Source: Paramacrobiotus metropolitanus
Taxonomy: Eukaryota; Tardigrada; Eutardigrada; Parachela; Macrobiotidae
Direction: 5' to 3'
DNA: 64,000 nucleotides
Assembly: GCF_019649055.1 (NCBI RefSeq)
Contig: NW_026570310.1
Coordinates: 496,001-560,000, forward strand
Shown here: piece by piece, positions 47,469 through 57,242 of the stretch
How positions within the stretch are numbered: the stretch's first letter is position 1
Layout: the number at the start of each line of letters is the position of its first letter
The notes under the pieces: generated by a model
The model's database searches: none
What the model was told of the DNA's origin: nothing
The model's input: only the letters and a program-made list of their open reading frames with translations
Program-made: the position numbers and the translations under genes

Positions 47469-50400
47469 TCGGCATGGTAACCCCGGAATGCCACCTCCGT
47501 CATCGCCGTCGTCAGCGTCACTTCCGCAACCTGTCTCACACTTCACACGGTGGCGGAATTATTAACGTCAAAAACAACGATGACCTTTGCTTTGGGCGTG
47601 CACTAGCTATTACCGTTGCTTACTCTAAAGGATTGCACATTTCCGATAAGAAATTGTGGCAAAAATTATGCGACAGTCGGAAACAGCTTCAACGATTTGA
47701 GGCCATCAAACTCTATCAACAAGCACGCGTTGAAGTAGGTGCAGTCGCTTACGAACATTTTCCCGCTTTTCAGAGTGTTTTAGCGCAAATGAACCTCTGT
47801 TTGACGGTGTGGAAGTCACCGAGTATGGAGTACGGTGTGGTTTATTCTGGCGGAAATTGCCATGATAAGTCGGTCAAAAGATTGTATATACTTCTGGCAG
47901 GCAGTCACTACGCGGCAATTACGAAACCTGCGAGGTTTTTTGGGAAACAAAAACAGTGTGAACAATGCCAGGGATTTTTTACAAAACTGGGTCCTGCTGC
48001 TCATCGATGTCGAAAAGCCTGTTTTGATTGTCAACGAAGCGAATGCCCCTTTGAGCGTGACATTTTCTGCTCCCAGTGCAATCGAAACTTCAAGAATGCC
48101 GAGTGCTACGCCATTCATCAACGCCGTGGTGGTCGTGAAGATACAATCGCACAATCAGCAGATGACCTTACCGACTGTCAAAAACGAAAAAAGTGTTTGG
48201 ATTGTGATACAGTTTTCAGTATGGACAGACCACGACATTCGGAGGTTGCCACTCACCAATGTGGCGAGTATTACTGCCGAAGCTGCGAACTTATTGTAAG
48301 CGAAGAGCACCGCTGCTATGTGCAAGTGCATAGCAAGCCCCCAAAACCTGACCGCCCGTTTTTGTACTGCGATTTTGAAGCCGATATAAGTGAGGCCTAT
48401 CACGTTCCTGTTGCCGCAGTGGCCGTCGATGACCGCGGATCTGCCGTGAAATTTTTCGGACATAACACGGGGACTAAATTCTGCAAATGGCTGTTCCACA
48501 GGCGCCACAGAAATCACATTATTATCTTTCATAACCTAATGGGTTATGATGGTAATTTCATAATGCAATATCTCCATCAGAATGAGCTCTGGCCCCAAGT
48601 GCTCATGCGCGGTTTAAAATTTTTGCAGATAAAGGTAACCCTCCTTGAACCGACCCGGCCGGGCGGCCGTGGCGCATAACCATCATTACTGCGGGTACAT
48701 ATAGCCGTCTGCTTATTCTTACAGGTCGCCAAGTATAACATCCTTCTACGAGATTCCCTCGCCTTCCTGCCGATGGGCTTGGCCGACATGCCGGCTGCTT
48801 TCGGCTTTGAAGGAGCAAAAGGTTGCTTTCCGTTTCTATTTACGCGGAAGGAGAATATAAATTATGTGGGCCAAATCCCAGCCGAAAAGTATTTTCTTAC
48901 TTCACAAATGAAGCCCAAAAGTTACAAAAGTTTCAAACAGTGGTATGAAGCCGAGATTAAATTGAATAATGTTTGGAAATTTTCTGTCGAAATCTTGCGC
49001 TACTGCGAGAACGATTGCCAGGTACGCTACTGCGCTTCTGCTATGAAATAATTATATCATTGAAATTTTTTGCTGCAGGTTTTACGGAAGTCTTGCCAGC
49101 GATTTTGCGCTAACATGAAATCTTTGTGTGGAGGATATAATCCTTTAATTGAATCCGTTTCTTTGCCCAGTTACGTGAATACTGTTTATCGCGCTTCTTT
49201 CATGCCGAAGGAATCGATACAGTACTTCACGCAACGGGATCTACAAACGCACAGAAACTATTCCCACGAAAGCCTTGAATGGCTGCATTTCGTTGCCGTT
49301 AGCGAGGGCCAGGATATTCGACACGCCAGAAACCACCCACAAGGAGAAAAACGTATTGGACGTTATCGCGTGGACGGATTCTGTGAATTATCCAGAGAAG
49401 TACTTGAGTATCACGGGTGTTATTTCCACGGGTAATAATAATTTTTGTATGCCGCTTTTCCGATAAGAGCTTTATTGTCATGTTTATTGCGTTTTAGATG
49501 TTCTAAATGCTATGCAAGCGACGCAGCGGCACACGGCGGGCGCACCATGGGACAGCTGCTACATGCCACTCAATTTAAGCAGAAATTTCTCGAGCGACGT
49601 GGATACAAATACCGTGGTATGTGGAGCTGCCAATGGCGGGAGTTCCGTCGGCAGCACCAGGCTGAAGTAGAAGAGGCACTGAAAATTTTTTGTCATGTTA
49701 AACCGATGGACATCCGCGATGTGCTTTTTGGCGGGCGCACCGAAGCCTTTCGCCTTTTAATGATCCCCGACACAACAAAAGGGGAGTATATCTCTTACCT
49801 GGATAAAAACTCACTCTATCCTGCGGTTTGCAAGCAGCAAGCGTACCCGCTTGGGCTGCCTGAAAAGATTTACGGGCACTTTCTTGACCTTGACAAGTAT
49901 TTCGGAATTGCTCACGTCTGCATCCTCCCGCCCCGTAATTTGGCTGTACCGTTACTCCCCCAACGGATCAAGAATAAATGTATGTTCACGTTGTGTTGGC
50001 GGTGTGCGGAAAAGAATAACCAACAGAAGAAATGTTCGCACTCTGAGAGCGAAAGGACATTCAGCGGTGTGTATACCACACCGGAACTGAAGTTAGCAAG
50101 AACACTGGGCTACAAAATTTTGGCAGTTTACGAAGTCTGGCATTACGAAAAAAAAGGAGATCTGTTCTCCCAGTACATTAGCACATTTATGAGTGAAAAA
50201 GCAGCAGCCAGCGGGTACCCGGTCAGCTGTACGACACAGGCCGAAAAAGAGGCCTACATACAGTCGCTAAAAGATAAAGATAACGTGATACTGGATCCTA
50301 GCCGGATTGAAAACAACCCGACACGGCGACTTCTGTCAAAATTAATGCTTAACACTTTATGGGGGAGACTGGCGATTAAGGAGAATAAACCTCAGTTCGA

Positions 50401-51085
50401 GTATGTGAAAACTGTGAAACGTTTCAACGAGTTGTTCTATTCCGGCGGGTACAACGTCAGCTACATTGACGTGGTAAACGATGACGTTGTCCAAGTGCAA
50501 AGCACTCGGGCGTGCAACGCCGACGCTACCGACCTTCGAGCGAACGTCATAGTTGCAGCATTCGTTACTAGTTATGCGCGGTTGGAGCTGTTTGCTGGGA
50601 TGGCCGTTGTCGGAATCGAGCGTCTTCTTTACGTGGATACGGACTGTGTTATTGCTCTGGAGGGGCCGGGTCTGACGACCCTGCCGGTCGGCGATTGCCT
50701 CGGCGAATTTAAGTCCGAGATAGGCGACGACAAAATAATTTTTTTCGTATGTGGTGGACCGAAGATGTATGCCTACCGGACCGCCGGTGGCGCTGCAGCT
50801 TTCAAGGCAAAAGGAATTACGATTAACCAGGGTAATCTGGAATTTTTTACCCCTGAGACATTGTCCGAGTTGGTCAAAGATCCAAAAGTCGTACATCACA
50901 TTTTCAACCCTTACAAAATTTTTCGCATTAAAGGCAAGTGGCAGCTTGAGACGAGAGAGCAGAAAAAAGTTATGCGCTTTACCTTTGACAAAAGGGTTAT
51001 CACAGATGAATATCGCACCGTTCCATTTGGTTTCTGCGGTGATGCTGGTAACGGCGCAGATGGCACCGTTTGCGGCCCTATATAA
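46577..51085 (+). CDS. Family B DNA polymerase, protein-primed Maverick/adintovirus type (four exons)
   Basis: Replicates the element's linear DNA. The exons are 46,577-48,634, 48,725-49,021, 49,079-49,431 and 49,498-51,085, joined by GT-AG introns of 90, 57 and 66 nt, for about 1,430 residues. The first 110 residues are simple-sequence (Lys, Thr, Ala, Gln runs). A cysteine-rich zone with many CxxC pairs lies at about 460-590 (CEQCQGFF, CFDCQRSEC, FCSQCNRNF, YCRSCELIV), as in other Maverick polymerases. The exonuclease has YCDFEAD (about 596) and FHNLMGYDGNF (about 651). The polymerase motifs are A YLDKNSLYP, B KLMLNTLWGRL and C LYVDTDCV, with Cys in place of the usual Ser after the Asp pair. 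All catalytic Asp residues are present. The stop codon lies inside the ATPase promoter. Confidence 0.93.
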
Positions 51086-51086
51086 A
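51079..51086 (+). promoter_or_regulatory. TATA box of the ATPase gene, overlapping the polymerase stop codon
   Basis: TATATAAA; its TAA at 51,083-51,085 is the polymerase stop. An initiator-like TCAGTT lies at 51,114-51,119 and the ATPase ATG at 51,130. Confidence 0.6.
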
Positions 51087-51129
51087 GACGAGTTGGAGCA
51101 AATCAACGCTGTTTCAGTTGTTTGGAGAA

Positions 51130-52155
51130 ATGTACAGCTTGCATTGTTTTGAACCAGCACTTATCCATCCGTTTAATTTAGTCTGCAGTTGCCAGAGCCA
51201 AGGCGGAAAAACGTACTGGATTAATCAGCTTCTGGAGCACCGGAAAATTATTCCATTTCCAAAGCGAATACATTTTATTTACTCTTACGAGTCTCCTATT
51301 TTTAAAGTGATTAAAAAGCATACAAAAAATGTTGTTTTTATAAAAAACATTCCCGACGATATCGCCGAGGAAAGTTTTACAAATAAGGCTGACCCATCTT
51401 TGATAATTCTAGACGACCAGATGCAAAATATTAATAAAGATGTTGTTTCTCTGTTCACCCGCGGTACGCACCATCTTAATCGTTCAGTAATATTAACTGT
51501 GCAGAACGTTTTTTTTCAAAATCCGCTTATGCGCACGATTTCATTAAACGCGCACTACTTGGTGCTCTGGAAACAACCGCGAGATATGATGCAAATCGAA
51601 ATTCTAGCTCGCCAAATGTACCCACGAAGCTCGATGTATTTTATGGAAGCCTATAAAGCAGCGACTAGTCGAAATTACGGCTACCTATTTCTGGATTTTA
51701 AATCCTGCACCCCAGACGAACTGCGTGTGCGCGGTAATCTGTTGGGCGAGACGGCAGACGGTTACCAGAGAGTTTATTCAATATTAGAGTCGGCGATGGA
51801 AGAATACGCACTTGTCCCAGTTAAGCACCTACTGGAATCATCGTCGTCGTCGTCGTCGTTGTCGGCAGGCAGCGGTAAAGGTCGCCGTAACCGCGCCAAA
51901 GGCGGCTTCACTGGACATACGCAACAACTATTAAAGCGCAAACGTGCGGTGAGCATCGCAAAAGGCAACAAAAGGAACAAAGGACGCAATCAAAGAAAAA
52001 TTGGGAAAAAACGTCGGCAGGACAAAACCAAAGTCAAGAAGAAAATTAAGAAGAACACGAAGAAGAAGAACAAGAGAAAAGGGGCGAAAGCAGCAGACAT
52101 CAGAAAACTGGATAAAGAACTTCATTTGAACTCTGTCACTGATAATCTCCTCTAA
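51130..52155 (+). CDS. FtsK/HerA-type genome-packaging ATPase with a Lys-rich tail
   Basis: Would pump the DNA into the preformed capsid. 341 residues from the ATG at 51,130, chosen because the TATA box and initiator lie just upstream; the frame is open further 5' without an ATG. The Walker A is CSCQSQGGKT (residues 19-28) and the Walker B SLIILDD (about 90-96). The motor-typical blocks are LFTRGTHHLNRSVILTVQNVF, SLNAHYLVLWKQPRD and ARQMYPRSSMYFMEAYKAAT. These match the packaging ATPases of Maverick/adintovirus elements. After residue 235 comes a Ser run and about 100 residues dominated by Lys and Arg, not usual for this ATPase. It could bind DNA directly or represent a fused core-like protein. 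Confidence 0.9.
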   Translation: MYSLHCFEPALIHPFNLVCSCQSQGGKTYWINQLLEHRKIIPFPKRIHFIYSYESPIFKVIKKHTKNVVFIKNIPDDIAEESFTNKADPSLIILDDQMQNINKDVVSLFTRGTHHLNRSVILTVQNVFFQNPLMRTISLNAHYLVLWKQPRDMMQIEILARQMYPRSSMYFMEAYKAATSRNYGYLFLDFKSCTPDELRVRGNLLGETADGYQRVYSILESAMEEYALVPVKHLLESSSSSSSLSAGSGKGRRNRAKGGFTGHTQQLLKRKRAVSIAKGNKRNKGRNQRKIGKKRRQDKTKVKKKIKKNTKKKNKRKGAKAADIRKLDKELHLNSVTDNLL

Positions 52156-52255
52156 CCGACAGCCTGTTATTGTGTTCTTGAACTTAATACGTGCTTGCGA
52201 ATATAAATGATTTAGTTTGTTATGATTGCAACAAATACCGAAAATCTTGTACAAT

Positions 52256-52269
52256 TTTATTATAATAAA
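52256..52269. terminator. Face-to-face poly(A) signals
   Basis: TTTATT at 52,256-52,261 (AATAAA on minus, for the PC4-like gene) and AATAAA at 52,264-52,269 (plus, for the ATPase) are packed within 14 nt. Confidence 0.6.
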
Positions 52270-52297
52270 CTACGAACAGACGTACTGCTGGCTTCAC

Positions 52298-52828
52298 TCA
52301 AAAGCTTACAACATCCCCATCAACCTCAAGTAACACATCGTCATTAGCAACGCCGTCGCACTGAGTAGCAAGATCAGTATCATTTGAATCGTTACAATCA
52401 TCATCACTGGAAAGCTCAATAACATCATTAGTCATAGTTCTAGCGCTTTTACTAACAGCAGATGGTTGTTTCAGCTCAACTACATTATTTTTAACAAAAT
52501 GCTTCTTGTGGTTGCCGCTTTTTTTCTTACTAATCTTCGTCGGGGTAGCATGCATACGTGAGGATAAAGGTGATGTCGTCGTCCTCGTTCTCGTTGTATC
52601 ACTTTTGCGCTGTAGCTTTCCAGGCGCGTTAGAAGTTTCTTTCCATTTTTTAACATGGGACAGCAGACAACGAACAGCATTCTCAAACTCCGCCAGGTAA
52701 GATACAGGAAAATGAAAACCGTATTTTGTAGGCACATAACTTTCCTTCCCTTCATTCCCTCCTATATTCGTAATCAGTCGCATGTCCACGCGCGGCTCCT
52801 GTGGTTTGAAAAGGTTTAGGCTGAGCAT
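52298..52828 (-). CDS. PC4/p15-like single-stranded-DNA-binding protein
   Basis: 176 residues from the ATG at 52,828. The N-terminal 65 residues read RVDMRLITNIGG...YVPTKYGFHFPVSYLAEFENAV. This resembles the fold signature of transcriptional coactivator PC4 (VDIR strand, G/PT-x-x-G-I/F strand, then a helix), a ssDNA-binding domain found in cellular coactivators and some DNA viruses. A Thr/Ser/Lys-rich linker follows, then an acidic C-terminal part with DVIELSSDDDCNDSNDTD, similar to a SUMO-interacting/CK2-type stretch. It may act in late transcription or replication. The start overlaps the 3' end of the membrane-protein gene in another frame by about 77 nt. The similarity is moderate. Confidence 0.5.
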   Translation of the reverse strand: MLSLNLFKPQEPRVDMRLITNIGGNEGKESYVPTKYGFHFPVSYLAEFENAVRCLLSHVKKWKETSNAPGKLQRKSDTTRTRTTTSPLSSRMHATPTKISKKKSGNHKKHFVKNNVVELKQPSAVSKSARTMTNDVIELSSDDDCNDSNDTDLATQCDGVANDDVLLEVDGDVVSF

Positions 52829-53396
52829 AATAGACGTTGGTTTGTGCTGCAAAAGAACGCGAATTAGCAGCGTCATCACCACCAACAGATAATATAGTTG
52901 CCCCAGTCGGCGAGTTAAAAACATGATTATTAATCTTGCGCAAAACGCCCGCATTCCCTGACATTGAAACATTTAACTCTGGTAGGGCATTAGTTTTTTT
53001 AACCGGAAATAAGATAACATCCAGACGAGTCGCCCCCGCACGCACGGTTGAAGGAACGGCAGAAATATTAAGTTGATAAGCGCCTATACTGGTGTCTGTG
53101 ATCTTTCTTAGAAGAATATTAAAACTATTATTAAAAAACCTGCTGCCAAAGAGATTATAGCGAATTAATAGAGCCCTCGAACTCTTCAGCAACATTACAG
53201 CTTCTTTAATTTGCTGCTCATGCGACTCGCTTTTAAGATGTAAAAATTCGGATGTGTCGTTAGCAAATCTTCTAATTAGCAAGCCGCTTCTAGCCAGTGA
53301 ACAAATCGTTGTCATTTGCGCAAGAAAAATAATCACCAGAATCGAAGTGACCTTATACTGTTGCCATCGACTAACTAACTGAGCAAATAGTGTCAT
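52752..53396 (-). CDS. Membrane-anchored protein of unknown function
   Basis: 214 residues with one N-terminal hydrophobic helix (SILVIIFLAQMTTICSLA, about 18-35) that could be a signal anchor. A helical Leu/Lys/Arg-rich region follows, then a beta-rich region (DTSIGAYQLNISAVPSTV, TRLDVILFPVKK) and a polar tail. TATATAAAT at 53,451-53,459 on the minus strand supplies a promoter about 58 nt before the ATG. No family is recognised. Its position beside replication and packaging genes suggests a virion membrane or entry component, but that is only context. Confidence 0.5.
   Translation of the reverse strand: MTLFAQLVSRWQQYKVTSILVIIFLAQMTTICSLARSGLLIRRFANDTSEFLHLKSESHEQQIKEAVMLLKSSRALLIRYNLFGSRFFNNSFNILLRKITDTSIGAYQLNISAVPSTVRAGATRLDVILFPVKKTNALPELNVSMSGNAGVLRKINNHVFNSPTGATILSVGGDDAANSRSFAAQTNVYYAQPKPFQTTGAARGHATDYEYRRE
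52893..52899 (-). promoter_or_regulatory. TATA-like box for the PC4-like gene
   Basis: TATATTA on the minus strand inside the membrane-protein gene, 65 nt before the ATG at 52,828. Confidence 0.4.
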
Positions 53397-53450
53397 TCTA
53401 CAGCAACAGCGACCAGAGACTGTCCTGCCAAGGTGGGATACTAGTCAGAT

Positions 53451-53459
53451 TTATATAGC
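53451..53459 (-). promoter_or_regulatory. TATA box of the membrane-protein gene
   Basis: TATATAAAT on the minus strand, 55-63 nt before the ATG. Confidence 0.55.
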
Positions 53460-53801
53460 GCTTACCACAACCAGAAAAGGCGAAGATTGTACAAGGCGCT
53501 GATATTGCGTCTTCCCGCTATTCGCATCTTGTCGGGTACAAAATTCCAAGTAACTCGGGCAATCCATATGTGCAAACAGAATTTTAGTAAAGCCAATGTC
53601 TGCGGTTGCACTTCATAAGATCTCTTTTATGCTGCTCTCTATGTCTGCCATTAAACTTGAATACGCCCCCGTCACGGATAATACATCAGGCTGTCCGCCC
53701 AGGTTCAACCTGCCGATGGGCAGCCAGGCGACAAGTGCGACTGCGTGACTGAATCAATTATCTAGCAATTTGCCTGACGGGAAGGGGTGTGGCTGACTAT
53801 G
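53460..53801. other. Intergenic region between divergent genes
   Basis: About 340 nt with no frame of interest between the membrane-protein and IAP-like promoters. Confidence 0.4.
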
Positions 53802-53810
53802 TATATAAAA
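53802..53810 (+). promoter_or_regulatory. TATA box of the IAP-like gene
   Basis: TATATAAAA, 60 nt before the ATG at 53,870; the predicted transcript start is near 53,835. Confidence 0.65.
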
Positions 53811-53869
53811 AGCCCGATTTACGCCGACATTTGTAACTGCTGCACCAGCAAGTTTCGATACCGACAAAA

Positions 53870-54967
53870 ATGAGTAATAACTATTTCGAGCCTGTTCTGA
53901 TTCGCGAAGCGGAATGTATCCGACTTCATAATCGACATCAACCGTATCTGCATGGCGTAGAAAATTTTTTCTCCTGTGGTTTTCGACCGGTTAACCTTAT
54001 AGATGCGTTTCTTTGCTTGTACTGTAAAAAAATTGATTATACTATGTCAACCGCGGATGACCCTTTGCGGCATCACCTGACGCATAATCCCCAGTGCGTT
54101 GAACTACGCAACAGTCCTTGTCCGGAATTTCTGACTGGAATGGAGATGCCGATGTCTGACCCGGGAAGTGTTAGTTTTTCCGGTGTAGGAGCTAGGAAAG
54201 CTTCGTTCTGGAAGTGGCCGGAGCAAATGCGCCAAACCCCAGAAGAGCTCGCCCTTGCTGGGTTTTACTACCAGGGACGTGACGACACCGTTACGTGTTT
54301 CTGCTGTAACGTAGTGTTGGGCGGGTGGAGCGAATCGGATATTCCTATCGTCCGACATTTTCGGTCGTCACCGCATTGCATTTACGTCATTAGTTATTTT
54401 ACCGGTCAGCATGGACCCGTTGAACAGCCGCAGCAATCATCGCTCAACAATAATTCGGCAAAAGCACCATGTTTGTTGGACAATCCTACAACTAAAACGC
54501 CGGCTCCCGCGACGACGACGACGCCAACGCCGACGGCGGATGTTTATAATAATAACCCTGACACTGCATGCGACGAGTGTCCGTCATATGAGTTTTCTTT
54601 TCGGGAAACCTTCGACGGACAGCTACGCCCTGTGGTCGCTGAGAAAGCTCTACGGTTTGGCTGCCTGCGTGAAGAAATCGAAGAAGCAATACAGACTGTA
54701 CAGAAGGTAAGCCTGTGTGGCGAAGAAATCAGTCTCTACACGCTTCTCTGTCACGTGGCGGCTAATCGACAACAGAGAACTAAGGAAAGACGCCAGTATC
54801 GTCAGTTCTGGTGTTTTCGTTGCAACAAGGAAACCCGACACCGATCTGGGGCTCGTGATCGAATTTTGAAGGATGGTACTCATTGGGTGCAGACAACGGA
54901 GAATAAAGGAATTCTAGGAACATACTACTATGAATGTCGAGAATGCCATCCGCGTTTTTATTGGTAA
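53870..54967 (+). CDS. IAP-like protein: two BIR domains and a C-terminal zinc ribbon
   Basis: 365 residues, one exon. BIR1 has C-x2-C (CLYC), His 17 residues later and the last Cys of HNPQC (about residues 50-80). BIR2 is canonical: WKWPEQMRQTPEELALAGFY, then CFCC-x16-H-x6-C (about 115-180). A Pro/Thr/Gln-rich linker follows, then a helical stretch (KALRFGCLREEIEEAIQTV) resembling a UBA-like region. The end is FWCFRCNKETRH...YYYECREC, a four-Cys zinc ribbon in the place where cellular and baculoviral IAPs usually carry a RING. Without a RING it probably lacks ubiquitin-ligase activity. The BIRs should still bind caspases or IAP antagonists and delay host-cell death. It is the last gene of the block on this side. 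Confidence 0.88.
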   Translation: MSNNYFEPVLIREAECIRLHNRHQPYLHGVENFFSCGFRPVNLIDAFLCLYCKKIDYTMSTADDPLRHHLTHNPQCVELRNSPCPEFLTGMEMPMSDPGSVSFSGVGARKASFWKWPEQMRQTPEELALAGFYYQGRDDTVTCFCCNVVLGGWSESDIPIVRHFRSSPHCIYVISYFTGQHGPVEQPQQSSLNNNSAKAPCLLDNPTTKTPAPATTTTPTPTADVYNNNPDTACDECPSYEFSFRETFDGQLRPVVAEKALRFGCLREEIEEAIQTVQKVSLCGEEISLYTLLCHVAANRQQRTKERRQYRQFWCFRCNKETRHRSGARDRILKDGTHWVQTTENKGILGTYYYECRECHPRFYW

Positions 54968-55281
54968 CCGCTACTTTTTTCCTGTTATCTATCAGGTTTT
55001 CCGTCTTGACGGTCACCATGATACTGGCTGTACGCAATTTTTATTGTATGAAAACATTTTACTGATAACAAGAAAAGGCACGAATCCAACAAGCTTAGCA
55101 TGGCTATTTTGATTGCATGAATTCTAGCAAAACAACGAAAGATTGCCATTTGCGCTGAGATAATTACGTAAACATCAAAAACATAAACGCCGACAAAAGA
55201 TTTCGACGGTCTGTAGTAGAAACCACAAAAAAGGAGAACAAAGTGTAGACAAAACATCATCGACACACAATATCACTTACA
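54968..55281. other. Possible right boundary of the virus-like block
   Basis: AT-rich, no gene. It marks a jump from about 42-45% GC to a clearly GC-richer region beyond 55.3 kb. No terminal repeat was recognised. Confidence 0.35.
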
Positions 55282-57173
55282 CTACGCGCCGCTGGAAACG
55301 TCGGGGCAATACTTCGTCACAGGAATAAAGTCCCGTTCGCCTTCGGCCGTTTTTGGCAACATTGCCAGATACTGCTGATCTCCGAACAGGATACGGGCTG
55401 GTGAATCATGGAGTCCATGCACTGGCTCGTACAGCAGGTGAGCTCGTCCAGAGCGGATGTTCTCCGGTTGCAGCAACAGTTCTCGCAGCTAAAAAGAACG
55501 ATACTGCACGTCACTAACAAACCGCTGCTGCCCCTCAACTAAGTTTTCAGCAACTGCTCTGTACCTGCTCGTCCGACAAGTCTGCATTCCAATTTTCCGG
55601 TTGTCGACCGAGCCGCGGGAAGCCGAAGAATGAACAGATTGGGCGTTGACAGGCAATGGCAAGTGCTTTCAAATGCAGACAGCCCCCCCGGCAGGTCACT
55701 GGGACCTCCTTATCAGCGAAGACCGTCTGGTTGATGTACGTCATGATGCCCTTATCCGTGCCGCCGACATACTCCATAAACACGTTGCGGTGTTCAATGA
55801 AGGACTGCACCGCTGCCAGGCGTGGATGCAGGTGGTAGTCCGGCTTGCCGGTCAGCGACAGCGATACCGCGTGAAAAAGGCAGTGGCCGTCCTCTCCGAC
55901 GTTAACCAGTGTGAAATGCCGCTGGAAGGCAGTATGGAAAAGGGGCGCTTCGAGTGTGGACGCGCAGGCCTGTGATCCGTCGCTGATGGCCACGCCCGGC
56001 ACGTGCAAGGCAAAACGCAGCTGATGAAGCGTTTTTCCGTGCGCACGAAGGACCTGAAACAGGAAGTGTCTATTTCTAACCACTAGACTGCAGTCTGACG
56101 CGCACACGGAATGCGCTAACCTCTGCCAGTTCATCCAATGTGCGGGTAACAGGGTTGCCGGGCGAAACCATTTTTTCCTCAATCGCCTTCAACGCCTGCC
56201 TGACCTTTCCCACTGACGGAAATTCACAGACCTGTGGAAGCACCACCATGAGAACAGACACTACGCACAAAATTTCAAAAGGTTCAGAGCTGCTGGAGCT
56301 TCTTCAACCTACCACATCGGCCCCGCCGTTCAGTACTTTGAAGCATGACCGGTCAAATCCGGCTTGGAGTCGCTTGCTGATTTCCGCCTCACTTCCTGAC
56401 AGTACAAACGTGGGGTGAGTAGGGTCCCGTTGGGTCGTCGCCAGGGTGTACAGGCGCTGCGGGATGCGATAGCCGTTATGCAGCTGCACTTTGACGCCTT
56501 GTGCCGGTTGCTCCGCGAAATAGGACAGTTTGTCGGGACGGAAGCACCAAAAGCTGAACACGCTAGCTTCGGCAAATGTTGACGCGCTTGGTTCTTCAAG
56601 TCGGTAAACGCGCGCAATTTCCAGCCGGTGACTGCGCACACCAATTAACCAGAAGCTTCCGATCTGGCTATCCTTGGTGTCAACCTTCCAACCGAAACAG
56701 CCGTTAGTATTCGTAAAGACCAGGGGTCAGATGGCGGTTGCGCTACCTACCAGCACTTGGCACAGATTTTCCCGGTTGTTCTGCGCTTGAACCGCTAATG
56801 CGGTCACAATATCCAGGACTTCCTCCGTGGTGAAGTTTGTTGGTAGCGCGCCATCAACGAAAAACCGACCCAGAACGGAAGTAAACGCGCCATTGCCAAG
56901 TTCTCGGAGCAGCTGGAGGCGATGGGCATCAGCCTAACAACACATTACCTATCGTTAAAAGCTGCCGACTGATACAGATGCTCGTATCAGCATTACCCGG
57001 TCATCGTGAGTGGACAGAGAAATAACAACCGAATCTGGCGAACCCTGTAAGGCCGACGTGGTTGTTGCAGGCTGCTCAGCGGCCGGCCCTCGCGTCTCTG
57101 TTCGCGACTTTTTGCCACTTCGATCTGGTTGGCGACGGGTCCCGCACCCTGGTGCACTGTAGGAAGGATCCTT
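55282..57173 (-). CDS. OTU-domain cysteine protease region (3' exons of a JmjC-OTU gene)
   Basis: Five exons, all joined by phase-0 GT-AG introns: 57,173-56,997, 56,933-56,313, 56,231-56,121, 56,053-55,565 and 55,488-55,282 (stop TAG). The OTU active site is GEDGHCLFHAVSLSLTG, with the nucleophile Cys at about 55,880. Next are HPRLAAVQSFIEHRNVFMEY and a later HLKALAIACQRPICSFF, the order of OTU-type deubiquitinases. The active-site His could not be fixed; it may be in the last exon (VHGLHDSPARILFGDQQY). An in-frame TGA at 56,727-56,729 interrupts the second exon, although coding-quality sequence continues in the same frame. Because the first exon here has no ATG and phases match, it is most simply the continuation of the JmjC gene upstream. 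Such proteases remove ubiquitin and are also found in some retroelements and viruses. Confidence 0.7.
56727..56729 (-). other. In-frame TGA inside an OTU-region exon
   Basis: The same frame is open with family-like composition on both sides. The base change CGA to TGA, an assembly error or a tiny intron would each explain it. Confidence 0.6.
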
Positions 57174-57242
57174 CTACAAATAAATTATAGCCGCCGTGCC
57201 GTGATATCCCGTTAGGCTGATATGTCACTCAAATTATCTAAC

